Assembly: GCF_040253635.1 (NCBI RefSeq)
Contig: NZ_JBEJGX010000003.1
Span: 4,241,501 to 4,305,500, forward strand
DNA from: Streptomyces sp. Edi2
GTDB lineage: Bacteria; Actinomycetota; Actinomycetes; Streptomycetales; Streptomycetaceae
Direction of reading: 5' to 3'
DNA length: 64,000 nucleotides
The translations under genes were made by a program, and so were the position numbers. The notes beneath the pieces are model-generated. The model saw only the letters and a program-made list of their open reading frames with translations, was not told where the DNA came from and did not search any database. This document shows positions 15,783 through 24,175 of this stretch, one piece after another. Positions within the stretch are counted from its first letter, which is position 1, and the number at the start of each line of letters is the position of its first letter.

Positions 15783-17101
15783 CAACCGCTCGGACACCAG
15801 CCATTACCTCCGAGGTGATCGCCATCCGTCCCGGCCCGCCGCTTTCCGGGACCGTGACCGTCGACGGCTCCAAGAACGCCGCCCTGCCGCTCCTCGCTGC
15901 GGCAGCCGTCCTGCGCCGGCCCGTCCAGCTATCCAACGTCCCGGCCAACGACGATGTCCAGGCCATGCTCATGCTGCTCCAGCACGCCGGCCACGGCATC
16001 ACCCACCCGGTCGGCAAGCCCGACACGGCCCTTGTACTGCCGAGCGACGGTGTGCACATCGCGCCGGACTTCCACGAAACCGCCGCTCGTATCCGGGCTT
16101 CGTACTACCTGGTTCCGGCTCTCCTCGCCGTTCACGGGCGGGCCGTGTTGCCGTGGCCGGGCGGCTGCCGGATCGGTGACCGCGGAATGGAGCAGCACTT
16201 CAAGGTGTACGAGGCGTTCGGCGACCGCACACTCGTCAACGACCACGGCTACAGCGTCGAAGCCGGTGAGAGCCGCACCGGCTCGGTGTCGGTGATGCTG
16301 CCGTTCCGCTCCCGCGGCGCGAGCATCGCGGCAATACTGCGCGCCGTCGTCGCCGGGCGACCGCTGCGGCTGGGCCAGCCCAACCTCTCGCCCGAAGTCA
16401 TCAGCGTCCTGCAAGCACTCCAAGTGGCCGGTTGGGAGACCCGGGCCGACGAGCGCGTTCTCTCCTTGACTCCGCCCGCCTCCGCATCACAGGAACCGGT
16501 GGTCTGGGAAGTCCCCGGAGACAAGGTGGAAGCAGGCACCTTGGCCTGCGCCATCGCTGCCACCCGCGGAAACGGCCGCGTCGAGGGTGTACGCAGCAAG
16601 GACGTGGCGCCGATGGTGGCAGCATTGCGCTGGCTGGGCATTCCCGTCGACGCCCAGCAAGACGCCCTCAACGTCCGTGCCGAGGGCACTCGACCCACCC
16701 ACCAGCCCCTGCGAGCCATCGCCTCACTCTCTCCCCGCGGGCTCGATGCCGACTTCGAACCTGCTCTGATGGCACTGGCGCTGGGAATGCACGGCACCCA
16801 TCTGTTCGCCGACGCGATCAACCCCGGGCGTCACGGCAACTTGGTCCCCCAGCTCGCTCGCCTCGGTGCCGACATCCACCAGACCTCCCCCACCCAGTGT
16901 CGCCTGACCGGGCCCCAGCAGCTGATCGGCACGGGAGTGGAGGCCACCGACATCCGCACCGGGTCGGCCCTGCTCATCGCCGGCCTCACCGCCCGCGGCG
17001 TCACGACCCTCGGCGGCCTCGAACAGCTCCGCCGAGGCCACGCCGACCTCCCCACCAAGCTGCTCGCACTCGGCGCCGACATCTGCGAGGTCACCCCATG
17101 A
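15779..17101 (+). CDS. MurA-like enolpyruvyl transferase (UDP-GlcNAc 1-carboxyvinyltransferase family)
   Basis: 440 residues from GTG at 15779 with AGGAG upstream, overlapping the HATPase stop by 4 bases. EPSP-synthase/MurA fold with intact catalytic elements: VDGSKNAALPLLAA (Lys32, Asn33), the active-site cysteine loop WPGGCRIGDRG (Cys130, equivalent to the fosfomycin-target Cys115), and DIRTGSALLIAG near the C-terminus. The segment GLDADFEPALMALALGM takes the place of the MurA catalytic-Asp segment. It transfers enolpyruvate from PEP to a sugar nucleotide or nucleotide. Its context (phosphatase, two Dcd-like proteins, glycosyltransferase) is unlike the peptidoglycan murA locus and recalls the UMP-enolpyruvyl transferases of peptidyl-nucleoside pathways. 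A specialised metabolic role is inferred; a second murA or a fosfomycin-tolerance role is possible. Confidence 0.88.
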   Translation: MTTARTPAITSEVIAIRPGPPLSGTVTVDGSKNAALPLLAAAAVLRRPVQLSNVPANDDVQAMLMLLQHAGHGITHPVGKPDTALVLPSDGVHIAPDFHETAARIRASYYLVPALLAVHGRAVLPWPGGCRIGDRGMEQHFKVYEAFGDRTLVNDHGYSVEAGESRTGSVSVMLPFRSRGASIAAILRAVVAGRPLRLGQPNLSPEVISVLQALQVAGWETRADERVLSLTPPASASQEPVVWEVPGDKVEAGTLACAIAATRGNGRVEGVRSKDVAPMVAALRWLGIPVDAQQDALNVRAEGTRPTHQPLRAIASLSPRGLDADFEPALMALALGMHGTHLFADAINPGRHGNLVPQLARLGADIHQTSPTQCRLTGPQQLIGTGVEATDIRTGSALLIAGLTARGVTTLGGLEQLRRGHADLPTKLLALGADICEVTP

Positions 17102-18321
17102 CCGGTCCACGCGCACTGCAACGGATCGCCGCCACCACCGATATCCACTCCTCGTTCGACAACGCCCTGCCGATGCTGACCCACCTGCACGCCATCCGGC
17201 GGGACACGCTGATCGTCGATTGCGGCGACTTCTTCGAAGGCAGCGGCTACTACCGCCTCGGCCACGGCCGTATCGAAACCGCAATCCTCCAGGGCCTCTA
17301 CGACGTGATCGCACCCGGGAACCACGGATGGACCCACCACTTCGAACCCCCGGTCCGGGACATCACCGTGTGCGCTAACGCCGTAGACGCCGCTACCGGC
17401 GAACCGCTCTTCCGCCGCCTGCACACCGTCTGCATCAGCAACCGGCGCGTCGCCATCACTGCGGTCATCGGCGAGCAGGCGTTCCACTCCATCCCCGCCG
17501 AGCAGCGAGCTGGGCACCGAGTCACGGAACCGGCCCAGGCCCTGCGCGAAGTGATGCTGGCGCACCACCACGAGGTCGACGCCTGGGTCGTGCTGAGCCA
17601 CAGCGGCTTCGACGAGGACCTCGAACTGGCCGCCGCCTGCCCCTTCCTCGACGTGATCTTCGCCGGCCACTGCCACAGCGACCAGTACGGCCCTATCCAT
17701 GTGGGCGAGACCCTCGTCCTCAAGGGCCGCGAACTCGGCGTCGGCTACGCCCTCGCCGGACCGGCCCCCGCACGATGGACTGGGCACACCGCCCGCTTCC
17801 CCGACACGACCGGCACGGCAGCGCTACCGCCCCAACTCGCCTCCGTCCATGACCGGATCGAGGACCTCAGAGATCGCCTGGCCCTGCCGATCGGCGCCAT
17901 CGCCAAGCCGTACCGAGGCAAGGCTCTCGATCGACGACGCCTCCTCTCCAGCCTCGCCACCCGACTCCACACCGCCCTCGGCGCCGAAGCCGTCGTCCTC
18001 AACGAGACCGCCCTGCGTTCCACTCAGCTCGACGACGTCCTCACCTTCGGCGACCTCCTCACCATCGAGCCCTTCAACAACCAGCTCGTCCACACCCGTG
18101 TCCCCGACGCCCTGAGAGACAACCCTGGCGCGCTGCTGGCGCACCTCACCAAGAGCGCCGGCCCCTTGATCACCGAACCGGCACCGTTGCCGCCGCACCT
18201 GCCGACCGTGCTGTCCACCGACTACCTCGCCGAGAGCTACCTCGACGGCCGCACCCACCAAGCCGGCCTCCGCCTCCGCCAGGCCCTCCAGCGGATCCTG
18301 ACCGAAGGACCTCACCGATGA
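17098..18321 (+). CDS. Cytosolic 5'-nucleotidase/calcineurin-like phosphoesterase
   Basis: 407 residues, ATG at 17098 overlapping the previous stop (ATGA). The metallophosphatase motifs are in order: TTDIHSSFDN (D-x-H), DCGDFFEGSG (GD-x2), APGNHGW (GNH), LSHSGFDEDLE and FAGHCHSD (GH-x-H). The C-terminal third (LRSTQLDDVLTFGDLLTIEP, near residue 310) is like the substrate-binding domain of UshA-type 5'-nucleotidases. UshA proteins are exported, but this one has no signal peptide, so it should act on cytosolic nucleotides or nucleotide sugars. In the run it could dephosphorylate the product of the MurA-like or Dcd-like steps. Confidence 0.85.
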   Translation: MTGPRALQRIAATTDIHSSFDNALPMLTHLHAIRRDTLIVDCGDFFEGSGYYRLGHGRIETAILQGLYDVIAPGNHGWTHHFEPPVRDITVCANAVDAATGEPLFRRLHTVCISNRRVAITAVIGEQAFHSIPAEQRAGHRVTEPAQALREVMLAHHHEVDAWVVLSHSGFDEDLELAAACPFLDVIFAGHCHSDQYGPIHVGETLVLKGRELGVGYALAGPAPARWTGHTARFPDTTGTAALPPQLASVHDRIEDLRDRLALPIGAIAKPYRGKALDRRRLLSSLATRLHTALGAEAVVLNETALRSTQLDDVLTFGDLLTIEPFNNQLVHTRVPDALRDNPGALLAHLTKSAGPLITEPAPLPPHLPTVLSTDYLAESYLDGRTHQAGLRLRQALQRILTEGPHR

Positions 18322-18857
18322 TCCTCACCGGCCCCGAAATCACCGCAGCCGAGGTCGACGGCCGCCTGTGCATCACCCCCTTCGACGCCGCGCAGGTCAA
18401 CCCCAACAGCTACAACGTCCGCCTGGGCCCGACCCTGCTCACCTACAAAGCCCCTGTCCTCGACGCCCACCGGTCCAACCCGACCCACCGCATCGAGATC
18501 GGCGCCGACGGCTACGTCCTCAAACCCGGCCAGCTCTACCTGGGCCACACCGTCGAGCAGGTCGGCTCCGACACCTTCGTCCCCCTCCTGTTCGGCCGCT
18601 CCTCCGTCGGTCGGCTCGGCTTGTTCGTCGAGATCACCGCCCCCATCGGCGACATCGGCTTCCATGGCCAATGGACCCTGATGCTCTCCCCCATCCGCCC
18701 CTTACGCGTCTACGCGGGCATGAAGATCGGGCAGATCATGTTCTTCGTCGCCGTCGGGCCCATCACCCCCTACTCGGGCAAGTACCAGGCAGCCAGCGGG
18801 CCCAAGCCCTCCGCCTACTGGCAAGACGTCGCCCCACTGGAAGCGGTGGCGCCGTGA
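18318..18857 (+). CDS. dCTP-deaminase-fold protein A (SSxGR motif kept, catalytic Glu lost)
   Basis: 179 residues, ATG at 18318 overlapping the phosphatase stop. The whole length aligns with Dcd: NPNSYNVRLG, GYVLKPGQLYLG, FGRSSVGRLGLFVE (Arg94, Ser95, Ser96, Arg99), GFHGQWTLMLS and AGMKIGQIMF. The catalytic glutamate of Dcd (HVTLELSN in the resident enzyme) is Met122 here (WTLMLS). On its own it should not deaminate. The neighbouring paralogue B has the mirror-image defect, so the two may combine. The genes abut with a GTGA overlap and are the same length, indicating a tandem duplication that has diverged far. Confidence 0.88.
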   Translation: MILTGPEITAAEVDGRLCITPFDAAQVNPNSYNVRLGPTLLTYKAPVLDAHRSNPTHRIEIGADGYVLKPGQLYLGHTVEQVGSDTFVPLLFGRSSVGRLGLFVEITAPIGDIGFHGQWTLMLSPIRPLRVYAGMKIGQIMFFVAVGPITPYSGKYQAASGPKPSAYWQDVAPLEAVAP

Positions 18858-19393
18858 TCCTCACTGGCCCCGCCATCGCCGCAGCGCACGCCGCCGGCGA
18901 GATCACCATCGACCCGTACGACCCCGACAGGCTCTCCCCCAATGCCTACGACTGGCGCCTCGGCAACCACCTGCGCATCTGCGACGGAGACCTCGACGCC
19001 GCCACCCCAACCTCGTCCACCGAGATCTCCATCCCCCACACGGGATTCGTCCTGGAACCCGGTGTGCTCTACCTCGGCGTCACCCACGAGAAGACCGGTT
19101 CGGACACCTACGCACAGCTCCTCAACGGCGACCGCACCACCGGCGCCCTCGGGATCTGGGTCCACGTCTCCGCCCCGCTCGGCCACCAAGGCCACGCCAT
19201 CCGCTGGACCCTGGAGATCCACGCCAGCCAGCCGGTCCGCATCTATCCCAGCATGACCTTCGGCAAGCTCGTCTTCCTACAGCCCCTCGGCGCTGCGGCC
19301 AGCTACCAACAGCACGGCCTCAAGTACACAGCCAGCCAAGGAATCGAGACCTCCCGCCTGTACGAGGAAATCCCTGGGGGCTGCCGACCATGA
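18854..19393 (+). CDS. dCTP-deaminase-fold protein B (catalytic Glu kept, SSxGR motif lost)
   Basis: 179 residues from GTG at 18854. MILTGPAIAAAHAAGEITID and SPNAYDWRLGNHL match the N-terminus of protein A and of Dcd. The phosphate/active-site loop is GDRTTGALGI instead of GRSSVGRLGL, so both serines and the arginine are gone. The strand RWTLEIHASQP retains the glutamate (Glu121) in the catalytic position. Dcd enzymes are trimers whose active sites are built from two neighbouring subunits, so an A:B heteromer could restore a composite site. Alternatively both are non-catalytic nucleotide binders. It is coupled to the glycosyltransferase downstream by an ATGA overlap. Confidence 0.88.
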   Translation: MILTGPAIAAAHAAGEITIDPYDPDRLSPNAYDWRLGNHLRICDGDLDAATPTSSTEISIPHTGFVLEPGVLYLGVTHEKTGSDTYAQLLNGDRTTGALGIWVHVSAPLGHQGHAIRWTLEIHASQPVRIYPSMTFGKLVFLQPLGAAASYQQHGLKYTASQGIETSRLYEEIPGGCRP

Positions 19394-20487
19394 ACGCCAA
19401 GGTAGCCACCGTCCTCGACCTCCCTTTTCCCAGCCCCGGCGGCAGCGTCGAGCTCTTCCTCGACCTCTACACCGGAGACAGGCCCCTCATTCCCGCACGA
19501 GCCTTCATGCTCGCCCCCGCCAGCCCCGGCCCCCAACTGCCGGCCGGGCTCGACCTGCTGCCAGTCGTCGGCAAGTGTCTCGAAGGCCCGGCCTTCCACC
19601 GCTACGTAGCAGCCCTCCAACGGTCCCTGGCCGAGGCAATCGACCCGGACCACATCGGCGTCCTTCACCTCCAGCACCTCACCTTCGGTGGCACCCCCGC
19701 GCTGATCAGGGCCCTGCGCGAGCACCCGCGGATCGCACTCGTGCATGGCATCGACCTGCTGTTCGCCGAAGCCCACCGCCACCAGCACAAAGTGCTGACC
19801 GAATCCGTGCGGCTCGCCGACGCCATCGTCGTGCCGACACCGGCCATGGCAGACCGGCTCCTGCGCATCGCGCCTACCACCGACCGCGCGAAGATCGCCC
19901 ACATTCCCTGGGGCCTCCCCGACCGGCTCCTGGCCAACCCGCCGCACAGATCACCCCGTCCGCCAGGCAGTCCCTTCCGGCTGCTGTACGCCGGGCGGCT
20001 CACGCCGGAGAAGGGCGCCGAGAACCTGCTGCTGGCCCTGGCGGCCGTACAGGGCGTCGAGCTGAGCATCGCCGCCCCGCAAGACCAGTTCCGCACCCTC
20101 AGCCGCGTCGTACGGCAATCCGGCGTCAAGATCCGGTACCTCGGCTGGCTCCGCCGCCCACAGCTGTGGAGAACTTTCACCGACCACGACCTGCTCGTCA
20201 TGCCCTCCACCACCCTCGAAGCCATGGGACTGGTCGCCCTCGAAGCCCAAGCCTGCGGCCTGCCCGTGCTCTACCAGCCCGTCCCCGGCCTGGCCGAAAT
20301 GCTCGCCGCCTCCGGCACCGCGACCGACTTCACCCGCCCCGCAGCCGTTGCCCGAGACGTCGACCGCCTTCGTACGACCCCCGGGCTGCTCGCTGCCTTG
20401 CGGCAGGCCGGGCGAAGCAACGCCGCCCGCTACCCGCTCAGCGCCACCGCCAGGGCCCTGACCGAGCTCGGCCACCGGATCAGTTGA
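19390..20487 (+). CDS. GT4-type glycosyltransferase
   Basis: 365 residues with a GT-B fold. The N-terminal half has LDLPFPSPGGSVELFLDLY (acceptor-side glycine loop) and LVHGIDLLFAEAH. The donor-side half has RLLYAGRLTPEKGAENLLLA, IRYLGWLRRPQLWRTF and the retaining-GT E-x7-E block PSTTLEAMGLVALEAQACGL. It transfers a sugar from an NDP-sugar to an unidentified acceptor in the cytosol. ATGA overlap with the Dcd-like B gene places it last in the coupled run. A degraded copy of residues about 255-320 lies at 50211-50420, so the gene family has been in this island more than once. Confidence 0.88.
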   Translation: MNAKVATVLDLPFPSPGGSVELFLDLYTGDRPLIPARAFMLAPASPGPQLPAGLDLLPVVGKCLEGPAFHRYVAALQRSLAEAIDPDHIGVLHLQHLTFGGTPALIRALREHPRIALVHGIDLLFAEAHRHQHKVLTESVRLADAIVVPTPAMADRLLRIAPTTDRAKIAHIPWGLPDRLLANPPHRSPRPPGSPFRLLYAGRLTPEKGAENLLLALAAVQGVELSIAAPQDQFRTLSRVVRQSGVKIRYLGWLRRPQLWRTFTDHDLLVMPSTTLEAMGLVALEAQACGLPVLYQPVPGLAEMLAASGTATDFTRPAAVARDVDRLRTTPGLLAALRQAGRSNAARYPLSATARALTELGHRIS

Positions 20488-20569
20488 CCGCCCCGCCACG
20501 TTCCCCGGCCGGGCCCGCCCGCGTCACTACGCTGACCGGCGGGCCCGCACCGCGACATCGGAGATGTTC

Positions 20570-21613
20570 ATGGAAGACAGCACCGACCGGATCAAGCAGC
20601 TCGTGGCGGACGGCGTCCGCGACAAGGTCTACCCCGGCGCGGTGTGGGCCACCGGCAACGCCACAGGCATCAAGGCCAGAGGTACCGCCGGTGTCCTCGA
20701 CCCCGCCGAGCCGGACATCCCCATGCGGCCGGACACGGTCTTCGACGTCGCCAGCCTGACCAAAATCCTGGCCGTCTGGTCCACAGTCGGCACCCTCTGG
20801 GAAGACGGCTCCCTCCCGCTCGACGAACCCCTCGGCACCTTCTGGCCCGAGGCCACAGGTCGCCCCCTCGGCCAGGTCACCGCCCGCCACCTGCTCACCC
20901 ACACCGCCGGCGTACCACTGCGAGCCCAGCTGAAGAACCTCTACGGCACCGACCCGGCCGCCATCCGGGCTGGCGTCCTTCACGAAGCCCTGCACCGGCC
21001 GCCCGGCGAGGCCGTCGAATACACCGACCGGGCCGCTCTCATCCTCGGCTACCTCGCCGAACACCTCTCCGGCCGGTGCCTCGACCAACTCGCCCACACC
21101 CACATCTGGCAACCCCTGGGCATGACCCACACCCGCTTCGGCCCGTTGCTACCCGAACTGTCCGTCCGCTGTGCCCCGACCGAACTCGACGAGGACACCG
21201 GCCGCCACCTCAAGGGCACCGCCCACGACTTCTCCGCCCGCCTCCTCGGCGGCGTCTGCGGCATCGCCGGCACCTTCTCCGTCCTCGACGACCTCGCCCG
21301 CTTCCTGCGGTACATGCTCGACCCCACGACCGCCCCCACAGCGCCGGGATTCGGGCCGAGCTGGGTCGAGGAGTCGCTCAGCGTCCAGACCGGAACCCTG
21401 GAGCCCGTGCGCGGTCTCTTCTGGCACCCCGCCCCCGGCACCGACCCCGCCGACCGCACCTACGTGCACTACGGATTCACCGGCACTGGCGTGTGGCTCT
21501 CCCCCAAGCGGGGAACCTGGGCCGTCCTGCTGACGAACAAGCTCTACTACACCCGCGACCGCGGGCCATTGACGCGCATCCGCAATGCCTTCCGAAGCCT
21601 GATCTTCAGTTGA
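20570..21613 (+). CDS. Serine beta-lactamase-family hydrolase (class C-type/esterase)
   Basis: 347 residues. ATG 20570 is preferred over ATG 20564 because GGAG lies 8 bases upstream of it. The catalytic S-x-x-K is ASLTK (Ser62, Lys65). The second motif is YTD at Tyr151 (usual Y-x-N, here Asp), and HYGFTGTG near the C-terminus replaces the KTG/HxG box. There is no signal peptide, so it is probably a cytosolic esterase, amidase or transacylase rather than a resistance enzyme. It starts 82 bp after the GT gene and may have its own promoter or ride on the same message. Three palindromes follow 100 bp downstream. Confidence 0.85.
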   Translation: MEDSTDRIKQLVADGVRDKVYPGAVWATGNATGIKARGTAGVLDPAEPDIPMRPDTVFDVASLTKILAVWSTVGTLWEDGSLPLDEPLGTFWPEATGRPLGQVTARHLLTHTAGVPLRAQLKNLYGTDPAAIRAGVLHEALHRPPGEAVEYTDRAALILGYLAEHLSGRCLDQLAHTHIWQPLGMTHTRFGPLLPELSVRCAPTELDEDTGRHLKGTAHDFSARLLGGVCGIAGTFSVLDDLARFLRYMLDPTTAPTAPGFGPSWVEESLSVQTGTLEPVRGLFWHPAPGTDPADRTYVHYGFTGTGVWLSPKRGTWAVLLTNKLYYTRDRGPLTRIRNAFRSLIFS

Positions 21614-21715
21614 ACAAGCTGCGCAGTCCGAACCCATCTCGTGCATGAGGGGCCTGGTGTACCGAGGCCATCAGAAGGCCGATCCGGGCCAGCCAACACG
21701 GGATGCCGAAGGACC

Positions 21716-21778
21716 GTTCCTTAAGGGAACAGGACAGCCGTTCCTCCAAGGAACAGACGGCTCGTTCCCTCGGGGAAC
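21716..21778. repeat. Three GTTCC-N5-GGAAC palindromes at exact 24-bp period
   Basis: The palindrome GTTCC-N5-GGAAC starts at 21716, 21740 and 21764, each 15 bp with a different 5-base centre (TTAAG, TCCAA, CTCGG). The constant 24-bp step and variable centre point to a protein-binding array rather than a terminator. It lies in an 850-bp region without confident genes, downstream of the hydrolase. Confidence 0.75.
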
Positions 21779-22156
21779 GGCTGGGGGGCGTTGCTCGGTC
21801 GCCGCTGTCAGTCTCGATGCTCTGTCGCGACCCCTACGTGAGGCAGTGCCCACATCGTTCCCATGCGACACGCGCTGCATCGCCGTGCGTCGCTTGGAGC
21901 GGGTTTTCGCGGCTGATCCCCTCCCAGATCGCCTCATCTGGCTCCATCACCCATCCTCAGCCCGCCTCTCGGTGCTCTTGGAGAGGTGATGGTTGCACTT
22001 GCCGGGCAGGTGCGCCACGCCGTGGGGAGATATGAGAATCATGGCGTACGGGGGCGGTGCCGTTCTAAGGCGAACTCCCTCTTCGCCTCCAGCAGTTGCA
22101 CCGTTGACAGACCTCGAAACACCCATGGCATTGCCGCGACGGAGGCGAGCATGACG

Positions 22157-22189
22157 AGGGCTGGGCCGACCGCGCATCGGCCCAGCCCT
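22157..22189. terminator. Strong GC hairpin
   Basis: Perfect 13-bp stem AGGGCTGGGCCGA / TCGGCCCAGCCCT with a 7-base loop. It stands between the hydrolase region and the leftward MarR gene and could terminate from either side. The region 21779-22156 has no recognisable gene. Confidence 0.6.
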
Positions 22190-22256
22190 TGTCGCCGACC
22201 ATGCGTCTCACCAGCCGCTTCGAGATGAGATCGGTGTGTCGGCTGACGATCCTCAT

Positions 22257-22440
22257 GGGCAGAGCCTGCGGAGAAGCTTGCCGATCTTGTTCCTGATGAA
22301 TTGCGGGAGCGTATAGCGCCGTTGGCGCCGTGCCCGACACGCGCACACCGACATCCCGGGCAGCTTGGGGTAGCGGATGGAGTCGCCGCCCGCAGGGTCC
22401 ACGCCGCTGCGTGTGGGCCAGCGGTCTCCCAGGTGGGGGG
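22257..22440 (+). pseudogene. IS5-type transposase N-terminal remnant
   Basis: One frame reads ADLVPDELRERIAPLAP then RAHRHPGQLGVADG, which fits the N-terminus of IS5-family transposases (D.VPDELW..IAPLLP...RRHRYPG). It then loses similarity and stops at 22440 without a catalytic domain or end repeats. It marks a former insertion beside the MarR gene. Confidence 0.45.
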
Positions 22441-22458
22441 TCGCGGCATGCCGGGAAG

Positions 22459-22926
22459 TTAGAGGTCGAGATCGCCGGAGGTGCTTGGCACTGCCTCGCC
22501 CAGCGCGGCATTGAGTCTTCCCAGTGCCGCGACCACCGCGTCGACGTCCGCGTCGGGTAGCGCGGGGAGCAGCTGCCGCAGAGTCGGCTCGGCGTCCCGG
22601 CTCCTGGCTTCCCGGGCCTGTGCGCGGGCATGCTCGGCGATCTTGGCGACGGTTCGGCGCCGGTCGGCCGGGTCGGCTGCCAGCTCGACCAAACCCCGCT
22701 TGTGCAGTGCCGCCACCACCGTGGATACCCGGCTCTGGGCGAAGCCGGTGCGCTGGGCGATGGCCCCCACCGGCTGCGGTCCGGTGGTGTACAGGCACTC
22801 CAGGACCAGCAGCTCGGTCGGCCCCAGGTCGGAGGTGTCCTTCATCGCCGAGGTTGCGGCAGCCGTGAGGCGCCTGCCGAGTTGGTGCAGGTCAGCGAGG
22901 TTCATGGGACTGGTCGGCGGTAGCAC
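22459..22926 (-). CDS. MarR-family transcriptional regulator
   Basis: 155 residues from GTG at 22926, chosen because AAGGAGGG stands 5-6 bases upstream; ATG 22905 has no ribosome site. The winged-helix core is TELLVLECLYTTGPQPVGAI, AQRTGFAQSRVSTVVAALHK and a wing ELAADPADRRRTVAKIA. It should repress itself and the divergent membrane-protein gene through the ATGCATCT-type operators between them, and respond to a small ligand. It is short in the N-terminal dimerisation helix, as many MarR members are. Confidence 0.88.
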   Translation of the reverse strand: MLPPTSPMNLADLHQLGRRLTAAATSAMKDTSDLGPTELLVLECLYTTGPQPVGAIAQRTGFAQSRVSTVVAALHKRGLVELAADPADRRRTVAKIAEHARAQAREARSRDAEPTLRQLLPALPDADVDAVVAALGRLNAALGEAVPSTSGDLDL

Positions 22927-22952
22927 GCACACCCTCCTTGGGGAACATCTTG

Positions 22953-23008
22953 GATGATACATCTAAAGTAATGCATCTCAAGAGATGTATCTTGGGAGAT
23001 GCATTCCT
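22953..23008. promoter_or_regulatory. MarR operator cluster (ATACATCT/ATGCATCT half-sites)
   Basis: The near-perfect palindrome ATGCATCTCAAGAGATGTAT occupies 22971-22990. Further half-sites GATACATCT (22956) and AGATGCATT (22997) flank it. The array lies in the divergent promoter of the MarR gene and the membrane protein at 23055, the usual position for autoregulation. Confidence 0.75.
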
Positions 23009-23054
23009 GAGAGGCGCTCCAGATGACAGCGCCAATACATTCCGAGGAGGAGAC

Positions 23055-24125
23055 ATGGTCCGGCCGATAGCCCGGGTGCTGCTGTTCCCGTTCGCGATGG
23101 CCGTCCTGCTGGTCGGCATCTACACCGCCGCGATGCACGCACCGACCCCGCACCACCTGAAGATCGCGGTCGCCGGACAACCGGCGCAGACCGGGCCGCT
23201 GGCCGCTTCCCTGAGGAGGGATCTGGGCGACGCGTACGACGTCAGCACCGTCGCCTCCGCCGAACGGGCCCGGCAGCTGGTGGCGCACCGGGCTGTGGCG
23301 GCCGCCTACGTCCCCGCGCCGACGCCCGGTGACCGCGACGCGGGCACACCCAGCACGACGTTCGCTCAACCGCCGCGCCCGAGCGGCCCGGTGCTCTATA
23401 TCGCTTCAGCCGCTGGTGCCGCCCAAGTCAACCTGGCTGCCGTACCGTTCGAGAACGTCGCCGTCCAGCAGCACCAGTTCCTCCAGGTCCGCGACCTGGT
23501 CCCGCTCAGCGCCGACGACACCAGCGACACCAGCACCATGTACGCCGCGATCGGTCTGACCCTGGCGGGATACCTGTCGGCGGTCATGCTCTCCACCGTG
23601 TTCGGTACCGGACTCACCCGGCGGCGCACGGTGGCCGCGCTCTCCGCCTTCGGTGCCGTCGCCGCGATCACCGTCTGGCTCATCACCGGGCCGATCCTGG
23701 GCGCCATGCACGGCTTCGCTCCCGCCATCCTCGTCACCGGCTGGCTCACCGTGATGGCCGTCGGCATGGCCACCGTGTTCCTCTCCCGCTTCTGCGGGCG
23801 CATGACCGCGCTGCCCGCCGTCGGGATCTTCATGTTCCTGGGCATGCCCGCTTCCGGAGCGGCCCTGCCAATCGAGGCCATGCCCGCCCCCATCCGCGCC
23901 CTGCACGACCTGCTGCCGATGACCTCAACTTCCGGCAGCCTGCGCCAGATCATGTACTTCGACAGCGAAGGCATCGACCGCTACTGGCTCGCCCTCGCCC
24001 TGTGGGCCGTTGCCGGCCTCCTCCTGACCCTCGCCTACGACACCCTCAAGGCCCGCCGCACCGGCCACCGCAACGACACAGCCGCTCTGCCCCGGCAGAC
24101 CGCCGACCCCGTCCCCTCCCGCTGA
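23055..24125 (+). CDS. ABC-2/DUF3533-type membrane protein
   Basis: 356 residues from ATG at 23055 with GGAGGAG upstream. One N-terminal membrane segment (VLLFPFAMAVLLVGIYTAAM) is followed by a ~150-residue extracytoplasmic domain (HHLKIAVAGQPAQTGPLAAS ...), then about five membrane segments from residue 175 on. This is the topology of the YhgE/Pip and DUF3533 group, which are permease-like proteins linked to export or phage-receptor roles. There is no ATPase gene next to it. Divergence from a MarR regulator suggests an inducible efflux or envelope-stress function. Confidence 0.75.
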   Translation: MVRPIARVLLFPFAMAVLLVGIYTAAMHAPTPHHLKIAVAGQPAQTGPLAASLRRDLGDAYDVSTVASAERARQLVAHRAVAAAYVPAPTPGDRDAGTPSTTFAQPPRPSGPVLYIASAAGAAQVNLAAVPFENVAVQQHQFLQVRDLVPLSADDTSDTSTMYAAIGLTLAGYLSAVMLSTVFGTGLTRRRTVAALSAFGAVAAITVWLITGPILGAMHGFAPAILVTGWLTVMAVGMATVFLSRFCGRMTALPAVGIFMFLGMPASGAALPIEAMPAPIRALHDLLPMTSTSGSLRQIMYFDSEGIDRYWLALALWAVAGLLLTLAYDTLKARRTGHRNDTAALPRQTADPVPSR

Positions 24126-24175
24126 TCGCGCTCCCGCGCACACCCACCCCGACACCGCAGAGCGAGGCCGAACCC

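Noticed and set aside
15779..21613. Assignment to a known nikkomycin/polyoxin-type peptidyl nucleoside pathway
   Set aside because: The MurA-like enzyme recalls UMP enolpyruvyl transferases, but no radical SAM, carbamoyl or amino-acid ligase genes of those pathways are present.
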